From Mesobacillus subterraneus (GTDB lineage: Bacteria > Bacillota > Bacilli > Bacillales > Cytobacillaceae): a DNA stretch of 64,000 nt. A program made the position numbers and the translations under genes. The DNA is taken from the NCBI RefSeq assembly GCF_020524355.2, contig NZ_CP129019.1:186001-250000 (forward strand). Reading direction: 5' to 3'. Numbering within the stretch: the stretch's first letter is position 1; each line of letters begins with the position of its first letter. Positions 1 to 8,826 of this stretch are shown in pieces. The notes beneath the pieces are model-generated. The model saw only the letters and a list, made by a program, of their open reading frames with translations, did not search any database and was not told the origin of the DNA.

Positions 1-163
1 GCAGGTATCCGACCAGGACTAGCTGGAGGGACATCCGCACAGTAGCCAGCAGGATTTCTTTCTCCCGCCGAATCCCGCGGGCCCTGACGATGACGATCAA
101 TATCAGGATGAAGATATAAGCAGCAGCAAGCTGCAGAAACGATAAATCCATCACATCATCCAT
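1..163 (-). CDS. FetB-like ABC transporter permease, N-terminal part (runs off the window)
   Basis: Only the first 54 or so codons are present. The minus-strand ATG at 163 opens a reading frame starting MDDVMDLSFLQ, with one hydrophobic segment, then a basic RARGIRREKE stretch and VRMSLQLVLVGY. That last block resembles the start of the UPF0014/FetB permease family (E. coli FetB has QLIIVGY at the same place). The start codon shares one base with the TGA of the upstream ATP-binding protein gene, so the two are translationally coupled. By family it would form the membrane channel of an ABC exporter linked to metal (iron) homeostasis in E. coli. The substrate here is not known. Confidence 0.7.
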   Translation of the reverse strand, partial: MDDVMDLSFLQLAAAYIFILILIVIVRARGIRREKEILLATVRMSLQLVLVGYL

Positions 164-798
164 CAGCGCACCCCGCTTTCAATGGAATATTTGGGCATGT
201 CAATAGTATTCTCGGCGACAAGCTCGGCAAGTTCCTTCGAATGAGTGATCATGATGACCGTTTTCGAATTCTTTTTCGCATATTCCTGAAACCTTGTTAA
301 CACAGTACGGGCTGTATCCTCATCCAGCGCAGAAGTTGGCTCGTCCAGCAAAAACACTTCGGGATCAAGCACCATGGCCCTTGCCCAGGAAAGTCGCTGT
401 TTCTCGCCTCCGGATAGGTGTTCCGCTTCATCGCTTAGGTTTTTATCCAGCATAAACAGCTTTAACATTGATTCCATCTCTGGAACTTCAGCTGCTTCTT
501 TTCCGGAAAAAGAAAGGCCAATCTGCAAATTATCTTCAATGCTGCCATCAAAGATGACCGGCGCCTGCGACACCATCACAACCGTTCTTCTGAGCTGCAG
601 GGGATCGATTTCACTGACGGGTAGGTTTCTAAAGAAAATCTCCCCTTCGTCAGGACTGGACAGATCATTCAAAAGCCTCAACAGCGTCGACTTGCCGCTT
701 CCGCTCGGCCCAAGGATACAGGTGAATTGGTTTTTCGGAATCATCAGCTGCTGAATTTGTAAAATACCATCCACTCTGACATTCTTCAGTTCAAACAT
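163..798 (-). CDS. ABC transporter ATP-binding protein (FetA-like)
   Basis: A 211-residue ATPase, short as in the FetA/YbbL family. Walker A is GPSGSGKST (residues 30-38), followed by a Q-loop, the signature LSGGEKQR, Walker B FLLDEP and the H-loop TH near residue 190. The ATG at 798 is chosen because GGAGGAATAGC sits just upstream; the frame stays open to 921 but that part overlaps padR and has no ribosome site. It lies 13 bp after padR and overlaps the permease start by one base, so the three form an operon. It should energise the permease at 1-163. The FetAB assignment rests on the partner permease and on small size. Confidence 0.85.
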   Translation of the reverse strand: MFELKNVRVDGILQIQQLMIPKNQFTCILGPSGSGKSTLLRLLNDLSSPDEGEIFFRNLPVSEIDPLQLRRTVVMVSQAPVIFDGSIEDNLQIGLSFSGKEAAEVPEMESMLKLFMLDKNLSDEAEHLSGGEKQRLSWARAMVLDPEVFLLDEPTSALDEDTARTVLTRFQEYAKKNSKTVIMITHSKELAELVAENTIDMPKYSIESGVR

Positions 799-811
799 GC
801 TATTCCTCCAA

Positions 812-1120
812 TCAATCTTTGATTTCCTTGAACAGTTCGTACGCTTTCTTTTGGGCTTCCTCAAGCACGCTGTTGCCTTTGTCCGTTGTCCGGTAGTATT
901 TTCGAATTTTGCCCTCGACATTTCTTTCTTCTTTAATAAGCAGACCGTCTGATTCCATACTGTGCAGAATGGGGTATAGTGTGCCGGCGCTTAAACTGTA
1001 TCCATGCTCTTTCAGCTCTTCCAGCATCCACAGCCCAAAAATCGGCTGCTCCTTCGCATGGTGTAAAATATGAATCTGGATGAATCCGAGAAAAAGTTTC
1101 CTGAGGACCTTATCCTCCAT
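812..1120 (-). CDS. PadR family transcriptional regulator
   Basis: A 102-residue winged-helix protein. The N-terminal half holds the PadR signature (ILHHAKEQPIFGLWMLEEL, then YSLSAGTLYPILHSMESDGLL with the recognition helix), followed by the wing KIRKYYRTTDKG and a short C-terminal helix, as in small PadR subfamily 2 members. It is first in a three-gene operon with an ABC exporter, an arrangement typical of PadR proteins that repress a transporter and are released by its substrate. An inverted repeat just downstream of its promoter -10 (1140-1173) is the likely autoregulatory operator. The ligand is unknown. Confidence 0.9.
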   Translation of the reverse strand: MEDKVLRKLFLGFIQIHILHHAKEQPIFGLWMLEELKEHGYSLSAGTLYPILHSMESDGLLIKEERNVEGKIRKYYRTTDKGNSVLEEAQKKAYELFKEIKD

Positions 1121-1139
1121 AAAAAATTCCTTCTTTCAT

Positions 1140-1200
1140 TGATATCGAAATTCAATAACGAAACCCGATATCATTTTAACGTATCTGAAAAATAATTCAA
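1140..1200 (-). promoter_or_regulatory. padR operon promoter with PadR-type operator
   Basis: On the minus strand -35 TTGAAT (1195-1200) and -10 TAAAAT (1173-1178) are 16 bp apart. Directly downstream, a perfect inverted repeat TGATATCG (1166-1173) and CGATATCA (1140-1147) with an 18-bp spacer covers the transcription start. Position and symmetry suit autorepression by the PadR protein encoded 20 bp further on. Assignment to PadR is inference. Confidence 0.65.
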
Positions 1201-1237
1201 TTATTTTACTTTATCTTTGCCCTATAGGAGGGGGAAT

Positions 1238-1351
1238 CTGCAAAAACCGAGACATATAGAAATATACAGTGAGCAAGGGAAAAAACGCGAACAAATGCAT
1301 AAATTCATCAATCGCTATGGAAAAAAGGAGTTAGTTGAACTCTTGAAGTGA
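1238..1351 (+). CDS. Possible small ORF, 37 aa, non-canonical start
   Basis: A strong ribosome site AGGAGGGGG (1227-1235) is followed at normal spacing by CTG (1238), which opens a 37-codon frame that is rich in Lys, Arg and Glu (IYSEQGKKREQ, NRYGKKELVELL). It ends six bases before a perfect terminator hairpin (1357-1383). The layout of ribosome site, short frame and terminator supports a real small gene even though CTG is a rare start; an internal ATG at 1295 is the alternative. I do not recognise the peptide. It is divergent from the padR operon. It could also be the remnant of a longer gene. Confidence 0.35.
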   Translation: MQKPRHIEIYSEQGKKREQMHKFINRYGKKELVELLK

Positions 1352-1356
1352 TCATC

Positions 1357-1390
1357 AAGCATACAGTTCAAGGCTGTATGCTTATTTTGA
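1357..1390 (+). terminator. Rho-independent terminator
   Basis: Perfect 10-bp stem AAGCATACAG (1357-1366) and CTGTATGCTT (1374-1383) with a 7-base loop, followed by a T-rich tail. It ends transcription of the small ORF at 1238-1351. Confidence 0.8.
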
Positions 1391-1414
1391 TTCAAATGGT
1401 TAGGATACAAGAAG

Positions 1415-1942
1415 ATGGACAAAGTAAGGAGAGTGAAACTTTATTTAAGGGATGTTCTTATGGCTCTTTCAATTTATATAACGATTACCATTTTACTTCT
1501 GCATTTCGCTTATCATGTGCAAAAACCGCTGAACTTTTTGCAAAACGCTCTGGTTTTCATGGTGGTTGCAATCATCACGCGCCAATGCGTGACGGTTTTT
1601 GCGTTGGAATGGCATCTTTTTAATTTACCTGAGGATGATTGGCTGTTTGTTTGCTTGATTCTATGCCGGGACGTGCTGACACCGATGGTCACGGTGCTTT
1701 TTGCTAATTATTATGTGCAAGCAAAATCGCTATTTTATAAAATAGAGGCCTTCTTGATTTCATTGGCAATCATGCTTGCCATGCATGGGCTGGCTTTACA
1801 ATTCCAAATCCTCACTTATGTTAAGTGGAACTTTTTCTATACGATTTTATTGAATGCCGGCTTCCTGCTCTCGGCATTAGGCGTTTTGAGGCTGGTATCT
1901 TTTATACAGACATTGGAGAATCGTCAAAATGAAAGTTTATGA
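1415..1942 (+). CDS. Small multi-pass membrane protein, possibly CBO0543 family
   Basis: A 175-residue protein with about five hydrophobic segments, a Lys/Arg-rich N-terminus and little soluble domain. The middle and end (CRDVLTPMVTVLFANYY, then VKWNFFYTI and LRLVSFI) recall the uncharacterised CBO0543 family of Bacillus membrane proteins; this is recalled similarity, not tested. The ribosome site before 1415 is weak, and an ATG at 1460 is an alternative start. The gene overlaps the next one by 14 bp and both are related in size and type, so they probably act together. Function unknown. Confidence 0.7.
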   Translation: MDKVRRVKLYLRDVLMALSIYITITILLLHFAYHVQKPLNFLQNALVFMVVAIITRQCVTVFALEWHLFNLPEDDWLFVCLILCRDVLTPMVTVLFANYYVQAKSLFYKIEAFLISLAIMLAMHGLALQFQILTYVKWNFFYTILLNAGFLLSALGVLRLVSFIQTLENRQNESL

Positions 1943-2444
1943 TACTGCGTTCAAGGAAAATGAATGGTTTGTGGTCATCAGCATCATCGTCATGAACCTG
2001 GCTATTTGGTTCGCTCCAAAAATTTTCAGCAAGCTGGAGAGTGTCGGTTATTACATTTTCGGAATCTACATAGTCCTGTTTTACGACCACACCCTTTCGA
2101 TCAGGCCCTGGGATTATTATGATGTCAACGACAACTCATCCTATCAGTTCATCGATTTCCTGAGCTATATCATGTATGGACCATATGGGTATTTCTTTCT
2201 TTATTTTTATGTAAAATGGAACATTCGCGGGCTTAAAATCATTCCCTATATCCTGTTATGGTCGGCGTTCTCGATACTGCTGGAATGGGTTGGTCTCAAG
2301 ATCGGCCTGTTTCATTTTGACAAAGGCTATAAGATGTATTGGTCGTTCCCAATCTACCTGCTTTCGCAGACGATGATTATTGTGTTCTATCACTTATGTA
2401 CCCGTTATGAAAAAACTGGAAACAATCAAAAAACTAAATTATAA
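1929..2444 (+). CDS. Small multi-pass membrane protein, possibly CBO0543 family
   Basis: A 171-residue protein with about five predicted membrane segments, rich in Trp and Tyr (RPWDYYDVNDN, MYGPYGYFFLYFYVKWN, YKMYWSFPIYLLSQ). It overlaps the preceding membrane protein gene by 14 bp and ends 36 bp before the first permease gene at 2481. The four genes 1415-4222 look like one transcription unit: two small membrane proteins plus two Dpp/Opp-type permeases. No enzymatic or transport motif is visible. Function unknown. Confidence 0.7.
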   Translation: MKVYDTAFKENEWFVVISIIVMNLAIWFAPKIFSKLESVGYYIFGIYIVLFYDHTLSIRPWDYYDVNDNSSYQFIDFLSYIMYGPYGYFFLYFYVKWNIRGLKIIPYILLWSAFSILLEWVGLKIGLFHFDKGYKMYWSFPIYLLSQTMIIVFYHLCTRYEKTGNNQKTKL

Positions 2445-2480
2445 TTTTAAGGACTAAGGGTAGAGTTGAGGAGATTTGTC

Positions 2481-3329
2481 ATGGTGATAAAAAGTGCAAT
2501 TCGGGTCATCACCGTTATTTTGCAGTACATAGCAGGTGTGCTCCTGTTTATAACCATCGGGAGCCTGCCAGTCCTTTTGAGGGGTTTGACGTTTGATACG
2601 GAGGGTTATTTTCACAATATATGGGAATTGGCTTTTAAGATTTTCACCTTAAGTAATCTAACTTACGATGGAAAGCATGAGATGCTGCCGGCGGTGATGG
2701 GCCGATTTTTCTATTCGATGAAGACATTGGGCATGGCAATGTTTGTGGCAACAGCGATGGCGTTCCTGCTATCCTACTTGGTCGTGCTCTTTTTTGAAAA
2801 GAAAAAAGACTATATTCTAAGCTTCATAGAAATCATTCGTTCCATCCCTGATGTGCTATGGATGTTCCTGCTGCAGGCGGCTGTGATTTGGGTATTTAAA
2901 ACCTTCGGGGTGAAATTCGTCCAGACGACCTCGCTCGGTAGCGATAACCAGGCTGTCCTGCTTCCACTCATCAGTTTGAGCCTGCCAATTTCTCTTTTTT
3001 TGACGCAGATTATCGTCCTTAAAATCTTTGAAGAGCTGGATAAGCAGTACATACTATTAGCCAAAGCAAAAGGGCTGTCCTTTTTTTACATGCTGAATGT
3101 CCACGTGGTCCGCAATATCAGCGAGGATTTGAAAGGGCACTTCAAGACGATTGTGTGGATGATGCTCTCAACACTCGTTATGGTCGAATACATATTTAAT
3201 CTGAATGGTTTGATGCTGTTCAATATCAAGTATGTTTCCGTCGAGCTGTTCGTGTTTAGCTGTATTCTGTTCTTTACGCCATTTTTCCTGATTTATAGAC
3301 TAATAGATTTTAGAAGGTTATCAATATGA
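2481..3329 (+). CDS. ABC transporter permease, DppB/OppB type
   Basis: A 282-residue inner-membrane permease with about six membrane segments. A binding-protein-dependent transport fold is indicated by the long loop LDKQYILLAKAKGLSFFYML, which matches the EAA loop that contacts the ATPase. The ATG at 2481 is preferred over the upstream TTG at 2466 because GAGGAG (2468-2473) lies 7 bp before it. The stop overlaps the next permease start by four bases (ATGA). Peptide or nickel permease pairs normally sit with two ATPases and a binding protein; none is encoded nearby, so the partners must be elsewhere or missing. Confidence 0.85.
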   Translation: MVIKSAIRVITVILQYIAGVLLFITIGSLPVLLRGLTFDTEGYFHNIWELAFKIFTLSNLTYDGKHEMLPAVMGRFFYSMKTLGMAMFVATAMAFLLSYLVVLFFEKKKDYILSFIEIIRSIPDVLWMFLLQAAVIWVFKTFGVKFVQTTSLGSDNQAVLLPLISLSLPISLFLTQIIVLKIFEELDKQYILLAKAKGLSFFYMLNVHVVRNISEDLKGHFKTIVWMMLSTLVMVEYIFNLNGLMLFNIKYVSVELFVFSCILFFTPFFLIYRLIDFRRLSI

Positions 3330-4222
3330 TCAGATTGCTGAAAACGAAAAAATTCATATTTGGGGTATCCTTTCTGACAATCCTGCTGATACTGAGTATT
3401 TTGAATACCGTTGTGAATGACGGCAAAATCAGACAAGTCCAGTTCATCTATAATGAAGAAGGAACCCTGGAAAAAGCGCCGCCATATCCGCCGTTTGATG
3501 TTTTTCTGTTTGGCTCAGATATGTATGGCTATGATATGCTCCACACCGTGATTGAAGGGGCAAAATATTCAATTGGCATCGTCCTGGTCGTCGCTTTTTT
3601 AAGGATGATTTTATCAATTGTCTTGAGTTATTTTCTATTCAGGGTGCCGGACCGGATCTTCAATCTGATAAAAACGGTTTCGGAGCCATTATCCTTTTTC
3701 CCGCAGACATTGATTGCCTACTTCCTGCTCGTTTCGGTCGTCATGTATACAATCCACGGCTTCCATCATCCTTTATGGGTCAGGGTGGTCTATGAGTTCA
3801 TCATTCTAGTCCTGATTGCGCTGCCGGCGTTGACCGTCCAGCTGATTGAGAAAAAGCGCCGGGTTTGGAAGGAAGAATTCATTAAATCGGCGATTACTCT
3901 TGGCGGGAGCAAGCGCCATATCTATTTCAAGCACGTCCTTCCGCAATTGTATGAAGAATGGATCTTGATGTTCGGCCAGCAGTTTTTGCAGGTGCTCGCA
4001 CTGCTCGTGCACCTTGGCGTCTTGCTCATCCTCTTTGGAGGAACGATTACGGGTGAGGGACCACCCTCATCGGTCACACATGAGTGGTCAGGGTTGATTG
4101 GCATTAACAAGCGTTTCATGCTTGCTCATGAGTGGATCGTTTATGTGCCGATTCTGTTTTTCGCGTTGACTGCGCTGAGCGTAGCGATGATCAATAAGGC
4201 TTTGAGTGACTTTTTCAAATAA
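3326..4222 (+). CDS. ABC transporter permease, DppC/OppC type
   Basis: A 298-residue permease that pairs with the preceding gene. The N-terminus carries a single helix and the motif PFDVFLFGSDMYGYDML, a variant of the HPFGTDxxGRD block of OppC-type subunits. The EAA loop is FIKSAITLGGSKRHIYFKHVLPQ. About six membrane segments. Translationally coupled by ATGA overlap. Substrate cannot be read from the permease alone, and the absence of ATPase and solute-binding genes in the cluster is odd. A hairpin with T tail at 4392-4420 may end this operon. Confidence 0.85.
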   Translation: MIRLLKTKKFIFGVSFLTILLILSILNTVVNDGKIRQVQFIYNEEGTLEKAPPYPPFDVFLFGSDMYGYDMLHTVIEGAKYSIGIVLVVAFLRMILSIVLSYFLFRVPDRIFNLIKTVSEPLSFFPQTLIAYFLLVSVVMYTIHGFHHPLWVRVVYEFIILVLIALPALTVQLIEKKRRVWKEEFIKSAITLGGSKRHIYFKHVLPQLYEEWILMFGQQFLQVLALLVHLGVLLILFGGTITGEGPPSSVTHEWSGLIGINKRFMLAHEWIVYVPILFFALTALSVAMINKALSDFFK

Positions 4223-4391
4223 AAGGAAATGGTCAGGAACAATAAGGGGATATAGGAATAGCGATTCGCTATAACACTTTCGTACTATAAAAATACCCCG
4301 TTGGATGAATAGTCTGCGGCTGAAAAATTTGCCATAATAGTGTTCAACAAAACTCTTCGGGAGTTTGGCCCATTCATTGGCTAGTGGTATC

Positions 4392-4420
4392 CCCATTCGG
4401 CCAGTGAGTGGGTTTTATTT
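4392..4420 (+). terminator. Probable terminator after permease operon
   Basis: CCCATTC (4392-4398) pairs with GAGTGGG (4406-4412), one G-T wobble, 7-base loop, followed by TTTTATTTGTGTTTT. The rest of the 4223-4487 gap shows no other clear feature. Confidence 0.5.
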
Positions 4421-4487
4421 GTGTTTTGGATACTCCCGCGATAAAATTAATTAACTGAAAATTCTAAACTAAAAGGAGGTGCGTTGT

Positions 4488-6347
4488 TTGGAAAAGGCCC
4501 TTTCACAAAGAAGGGAAAAGTCTGCAAAGTTGTTCATGAACTCGGTATCATTGATTGGCTGGCTGCTCATCCTTCTCTCTCTTGTAAAATTGGAACCTCC
4601 CGGCGAACCGGTTGTTTTAGCCCTTTTATTTTTATTCCTGCTTATTAGCGAGTACTACCCGATGCCAGTTTGGAGAGGGCATACAGCGATCACATTCCCG
4701 GTGGTCTATGTTTTATTTTTGCTGTATGGATTTCCGTACACTGCAATCGCTTTTGCTGGCGCAGTCCTGATTGTGAACCTCGTCCATAGAAGGCCGCTCA
4801 GGACCGTACTATTCAACCCCGCCCAGCTCGTGATCAGTTTTTATGTTGCTGCAATGACACTTCCTCTAATGGAACCTCTCTTGGAAAAGCTGGCACTCAC
4901 TCAGATTATAGAGGGAATGTTCGGTTACATTCTCCTGTTAGCTGTCTATGTTTTAGTCAACAACGTGATTGTCGACCTTGTTCTCGTTATCAGGCCGCAG
5001 CATTATTCTTTTAAAATGTGGAAGCAAAAGAGTCTCACGGAACTGAATAGTGCAGGTATTTCGTTGATTTACGGAATTACCCTGTATGTCGTGGGCAGCC
5101 AAAATCGCGGTGAAATCGATGTATTTGCTTACTTCTTCTTTTTCTCGCCGCTAGTAGGGATTTCCCTCTTGAGCGCGACGATTGCCAGGCTGAAAAGAGA
5201 GAAGAACCGTTTGAAGCTTCTTTTTTCGATCACTTCCGAGTTGAATCAGATGCTTCCTTCACAGGACTGGCTTTCGGCTTTACGAGGGAGCTTCAATGAA
5301 TTGATTGGTGCAGAGGCCAGTTTATTATGGATCAAAAAAGATGGCGAATGGGAGCTTAGCTTCAAAGATGGCAGGACAGTAGCGAAATGCGAATTGACCC
5401 CAGAGGCGTTAGCAGAATTTGATGGAATGCGCAGTCCCGTGGTTTTTAATGACCGCAAAAAGGATGGCGGTGTCGCGGCCGCTTGTTTTGAAGAAGACGT
5501 GAAGGCGTTTGTCTACTCGCCGCTTGTCATCGAGAACGAAACGATCGGGATGTTCATTGTTGCCCGCAGCCGGACGAAAAGCTTTGAGGACCACGATGTC
5601 CAATCGATTGCGACGCTTGCCAACCAACTGGCCGTCATCATCAAGACGCGGATGCTTTTTACCGAAAAAGAAAAGGTGATTGTCCTTGAGGAACGGAACC
5701 GGATTGCCCGCGACATCCATGATGGTGTGGCCCAGACGCTTGCCGGGGCAGTCATGAAGCTGGAAACTGCAGGGAAAAAGTTCACTAAGAACCCTGAAGA
5801 AACAAAGAAACTTGTGGATGAAAGTGTCATGGGTCTCAGGGAAAGCCTGAAGGAAGTGCGCGAATCGATCTATGCATTGCGCCCGTATCCGACTCAAAAG
5901 GCAACGCTGGCAGAAGCGATTTTAAGAAAAATCGAAGCCGTCCAGAAGGAATACCGGCAGGACATTGAATTCGAAATTCGGGGGCAGGAGCAGGAGCTTA
6001 GCCCGATGGTCGAAAAAGTTCTGTTCGACACTTTCCAGGAAAGCCTTCACAACGCCATCAAGCATTCTCAGGCTACGAAGGTAGAAGTTCTCTTAAGCTA
6101 TCAAACTGAGCATATACTGTTGAAAATCAAGGATGAAGGAAAAGGGTTCTCGCTGTTCCAGGCAATGCTGAAGGCGAGGAATCAGCCGCATTTCGGCATC
6201 CTGCAAATGAACGATGCCGCTGAAAAAATCAACGCCTCCCTGCAAATCGACAGCAAGGAAGGCTCGGGAACGGAAGTCAGCATCACCGTTCCTAGAATGG
6301 GAATCGAGGGGGAAACCACAAATGATCAGGCTCATGCTAGTGGATGA
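4488..6347 (+). CDS. Membrane sensor histidine kinase (GAF, HisKA_3, HATPase)
   Basis: A 619-residue kinase. Residues 1-230 hold about seven hydrophobic segments; 240-400 resembles a GAF domain ([15 protein letters not shown] ... [15 protein letters not shown]); then a HisKA_3 dimerisation domain with RDIHDG, phospho-acceptor His411; then a HATPase_c domain with [13 protein letters not shown] (N-box) and DEGKGF (G1). This is the DegS/NarX-like class that partners with LuxR-type regulators. Start: TTG at 4488, placed 7 bp after GGAGGT; the GTG at 4479 overlaps that ribosome site. It overlaps its response regulator gene by 26 bp. The signal is unknown. Overall layout recalls B. subtilis YhcY-type kinases. 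Confidence 0.9.
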   Translation: MEKALSQRREKSAKLFMNSVSLIGWLLILLSLVKLEPPGEPVVLALLFLFLLISEYYPMPVWRGHTAITFPVVYVLFLLYGFPYTAIAFAGAVLIVNLVHRRPLRTVLFNPAQLVISFYVAAMTLPLMEPLLEKLALTQIIEGMFGYILLLAVYVLVNNVIVDLVLVIRPQHYSFKMWKQKSLTELNSAGISLIYGITLYVVGSQNRGEIDVFAYFFFFSPLVGISLLSATIARLKREKNRLKLLFSITSELNQMLPSQDWLSALRGSFNELIGAEASLLWIKKDGEWELSFKDGRTVAKCELTPEALAEFDGMRSPVVFNDRKKDGGVAAACFEEDVKAFVYSPLVIENETIGMFIVARSRTKSFEDHDVQSIATLANQLAVIIKTRMLFTEKEKVIVLEERNRIARDIHDGVAQTLAGAVMKLETAGKKFTKNPEETKKLVDESVMGLRESLKEVRESIYALRPYPTQKATLAEAILRKIEAVQKEYRQDIEFEIRGQEQELSPMVEKVLFDTFQESLHNAIKHSQATKVEVLLSYQTEHILLKIKDEGKGFSLFQAMLKARNQPHFGILQMNDAAEKINASLQIDSKEGSGTEVSITVPRMGIEGETTNDQAHASG

Positions 6348-6978
6348 CCATGCCGTGCTCCGCGACGGGCTGCGGAATATTATTTCGGTTGAAGAAGATA
6401 TCGAAGTCGTCGGCGAAGCGGTATCCGGTGACGATGCACTATTGAAGGTGGAGAGCTGCAAGCCAGACATGATTTTAATGGATATCAACATGCCGATGAA
6501 AAATGGCGTTGAAGTCACGGGCATTTTGAAAAAGAAATACCCGCATATTAAAATCCTTGTGCTGACAATGCACAGCCACGAAGAATATTTCATGTCGGCC
6601 ATCCGTGAAGGAGCGGACGTCTATTTATTGAAGGACGCGCCTTCCGACCAGGTCGTCGAGGCAATACGCACCGTCGCCCGCGGCGAGTCGGTCATCCATC
6701 CATCAATGACAAGGAAACTGCTCGCCTTCCACCAGCAAAAAGAAACAAAGCAGGAGGACACAACCCTGACCGAACGTGAAAAGGAAGTATTGCTCTGCCT
6801 CGTCGAAGGACTCAGCAACAAAGAAATCGCCGACCGCCTGTTCATCAGCGACAAAACCGTCAAAATCCACGTCAGCAAAATTTTCAAAAAGCTGAATGTC
6901 AAAAGCCGCTCCCAAGTCGTCATCCACGCCGTCCAGCATCAGCTCGTGCCAATCCCGCCGACATCGAGCGGAGCATAA
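6322..6978 (+). CDS. Response regulator, NarL/FixJ (LuxR-HTH) family
   Basis: A 218-residue regulator. Receiver domain residues 1-120 with acidic pocket D8/D9, phospho-acceptor D54 (ILMDINMP), T-loop LTMHSH and K near LLKDAP. C-terminal LuxR-type HTH ([28 protein letters not shown], then [14 protein letters not shown]). The ATG at 6322 lies inside the end of the kinase gene and follows GAGGGGG. Phosphorylation by the adjacent kinase should drive DNA binding. Targets are not evident; the two subtilase genes immediately downstream, one with an 18-bp palindrome upstream, are candidates by position only. Confidence 0.93.
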   Translation: MIRLMLVDDHAVLRDGLRNIISVEEDIEVVGEAVSGDDALLKVESCKPDMILMDINMPMKNGVEVTGILKKKYPHIKILVLTMHSHEEYFMSAIREGADVYLLKDAPSDQVVEAIRTVARGESVIHPSMTRKLLAFHQQKETKQEDTTLTEREKEVLLCLVEGLSNKEIADRLFISDKTVKIHVSKIFKKLNVKSRSQVVIHAVQHQLVPIPPTSSGA

Positions 6979-6980
6979 TG

Positions 6981-7012
6981 AGAGTCCTCATCACGAGGGC
7001 TCTTTTTCTTTT
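6981..7012 (+). terminator. Rho-independent terminator after two-component system
   Basis: AGAGTCCTC (6981-6989) pairs with GAGGGCTCT (6995-7003), one wobble, loop of five, followed by TTTTCTTTT. Confidence 0.8.
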
Positions 7013-7014
7013 GA

Positions 7015-7032
7015 GTACTACTTTAGTAGTAC
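7015..7032. promoter_or_regulatory. 18-bp palindrome upstream of subtilase gene
   Basis: Perfect inverted repeat GTACTAC-TTTA-GTAGTAC, with a further half-site AGTAC about 9 bp on. It lies 106 bp before the first protease start and just after the two-component terminator. Symmetry and position suit a repressor or activator site, though a short hairpin in RNA is also possible. The cognate factor is unknown. Confidence 0.4.
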
Positions 7033-7137
7033 CAAAGATTAGTACAGAGGATATTATTTTTTAAATACAATGCAGAATGGTTTTCATGTAAATATTGTGG
7101 GAATATTAAGAAAAATAGCTAAGGAGCTGAAAAGTAA

Positions 7138-8565
7138 ATGAAGTTTAAAGCTGCATTTTTATCATTTATTCTTATGGACGCGACGGTGTTTGCTTCGATT
7201 ATTCCCGGAACGACGACAAAGGCAGTTGAGCCAGTCAAAGCTGTGGTCGATTCTGAGCTGACGAAAAAGCTTTTGACAGCCATCACCCCTGTCGAAGCAA
7301 TCGTTACTTTTAAAAGTGATGAGGGGGTCCTGCCTGAGCAGGTAAATCTTCTGGAGAAGGTTGGGATTACGAAGGGTTTGACACTGAATAGCCTGCCGAT
7401 CGCAGGAATTCTCGCGACAAAATTACAGATTGATAAGCTTGCACAAAGTGACCAGGTAGTTTCTATCTATCTAAACAAGAAGCTGGAATACGAAAATGCG
7501 GAAGCGACAGATATCACTGGAGTTGACCAGGTTCGTACAGATGACAGTATGAGAAAGCTGAATGGCGGCTTGCCGGTGACAGGAAAAGGGATTGGCGTCG
7601 TCATCAATGACAGCGGTGTTGACGGGACGCATCGTGATCTGGAGTTTGGCAGCCATCTCGTCCAAAATGTGTTGGGATCGACTAACCTGAATGCGCTTAG
7701 TACGCTATTGCCTGTTTCTTATGTTGAAAATGTACCGAACACCGATTCAAGCTCCGGACATGGTACGCATGTAGCTGGTATTGTTGGCGGAACTGGCGAA
7801 ATGTCAGGCGGAAAATATGAGGGAGTCGCTCCTGGCGCGAACTTGATTGGCTATGGATCAGGGGCGGCGGTCGCGATGCTTGATACAATTGGCGGCTTTG
7901 ATTATGCACTGACCCATCAGCATGAATACAATATCCGCGTCATCACGAATTCTTGGGGAGACACTGGGGATGCAGGGACTGATTTCGATCCTTATCACCC
8001 TATTAATATCGCAACGAAAAAACTGTATGACCGCGGCATCGTGACGGTTTTCTCCGCAGGCAATTCAGGTCCGGACGCAAAAACGATTTCCGGAAATTAT
8101 AAAAAAGCACCGTGGGTCGTTACCGTTGCAGCTGGAGATAAGTCAGGAAAGCTGGCAGATTTCTCTTCACGCGGCGAAGAAGACCGGGGCGGAAGTGTTA
8201 CCGCCGATGGCCAGACATGGAAATGGGTGGATCAGCCTACATTGACTTCACCTGGAGTCGACATTATTTCAACTAGAGTGATCAGTCCGCTCGTGCTGCT
8301 TGGTGCGACTGCAGATGCTGAATACATTGAACCAGCACACCTGCCTTTTTACACGACGATGAGCGGAACATCGATGGCCGCTCCGCATGTCGCCGGAATC
8401 GTCGCCTTGATGCTCGAAGCCAATCCGTTGCTGTCGCCTACTGAGGTAAAATCAATCCTTGAAAACACAGCCACCACGATGCCGGATTACGCGGCGTGGG
8501 AAGTCGGTGCTGGTTACGTGAATGCATATGATGCGGTCAATGCAGCTTTTAAAAAGAAAAAATGA
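7138..8565 (+). CDS. Secreted subtilisin-like serine protease (S8)
   Basis: A 475-residue S8 peptidase. The N-terminus has a short hydrophobic stretch (a marginal signal peptide), then an I9-like propeptide (VEAIVTFKSDEG ... SIYLNKKLEY, about residues 50-120). Catalytic triad: D158 in NDSGVDGTH, H208 in GHGTHVAG and S412 in GTSMAAPH; oxyanion Asn in SAGNSG. Unlike its downstream paralogue it stops right after the catalytic domain with a KKKK tail, so it is probably released. Large blocks are shared with the 9136-11595 gene, which points to a tandem duplication. Ends before a hairpin terminator. Confidence 0.93.
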   Translation: MKFKAAFLSFILMDATVFASIIPGTTTKAVEPVKAVVDSELTKKLLTAITPVEAIVTFKSDEGVLPEQVNLLEKVGITKGLTLNSLPIAGILATKLQIDKLAQSDQVVSIYLNKKLEYENAEATDITGVDQVRTDDSMRKLNGGLPVTGKGIGVVINDSGVDGTHRDLEFGSHLVQNVLGSTNLNALSTLLPVSYVENVPNTDSSSGHGTHVAGIVGGTGEMSGGKYEGVAPGANLIGYGSGAAVAMLDTIGGFDYALTHQHEYNIRVITNSWGDTGDAGTDFDPYHPINIATKKLYDRGIVTVFSAGNSGPDAKTISGNYKKAPWVVTVAAGDKSGKLADFSSRGEEDRGGSVTADGQTWKWVDQPTLTSPGVDIISTRVISPLVLLGATADAEYIEPAHLPFYTTMSGTSMAAPHVAGIVALMLEANPLLSPTEVKSILENTATTMPDYAAWEVGAGYVNAYDAVNAAFKKKK

Positions 8566-8575
8566 CGATTTGTTG

Positions 8576-8606
8576 ATCTCCCTTGCTGGCGCAGGGGAGA
8601 TTTTTA
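8576..8606 (+). terminator. Rho-independent terminator after first subtilase
   Basis: ATCTCCC (8576-8582) pairs with GGGAGAT (8595-8601), 12-base loop, followed by TTTTA. Confidence 0.75.
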
Positions 8607-8826
8607 CTCCGCCGGGGCCGTTTGGTGAAATGCTGAAGTAAAACAAGCGAATTATGCGTGAAATCGATTGAAAAACTCGTTGTTTTTTGAAATAGGGAAA
8701 CCGAACTAGAGGAATGGATTCTTTTTTTTAAAAAAACCAGCGATAAAAGGGTTCTTTAGGTGAGATTTTACTCTTTAAGTGGTTTTTTTGAGGGGATAGT
8801 GACTTTAAACTCGGTCCATTTCCTAG

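Noticed and set aside
5409..5897. 162-aa antisense frame inside the sensor kinase
   Set aside because: Opposite the conserved GAF and HisKA_3 coding region; no independent support.
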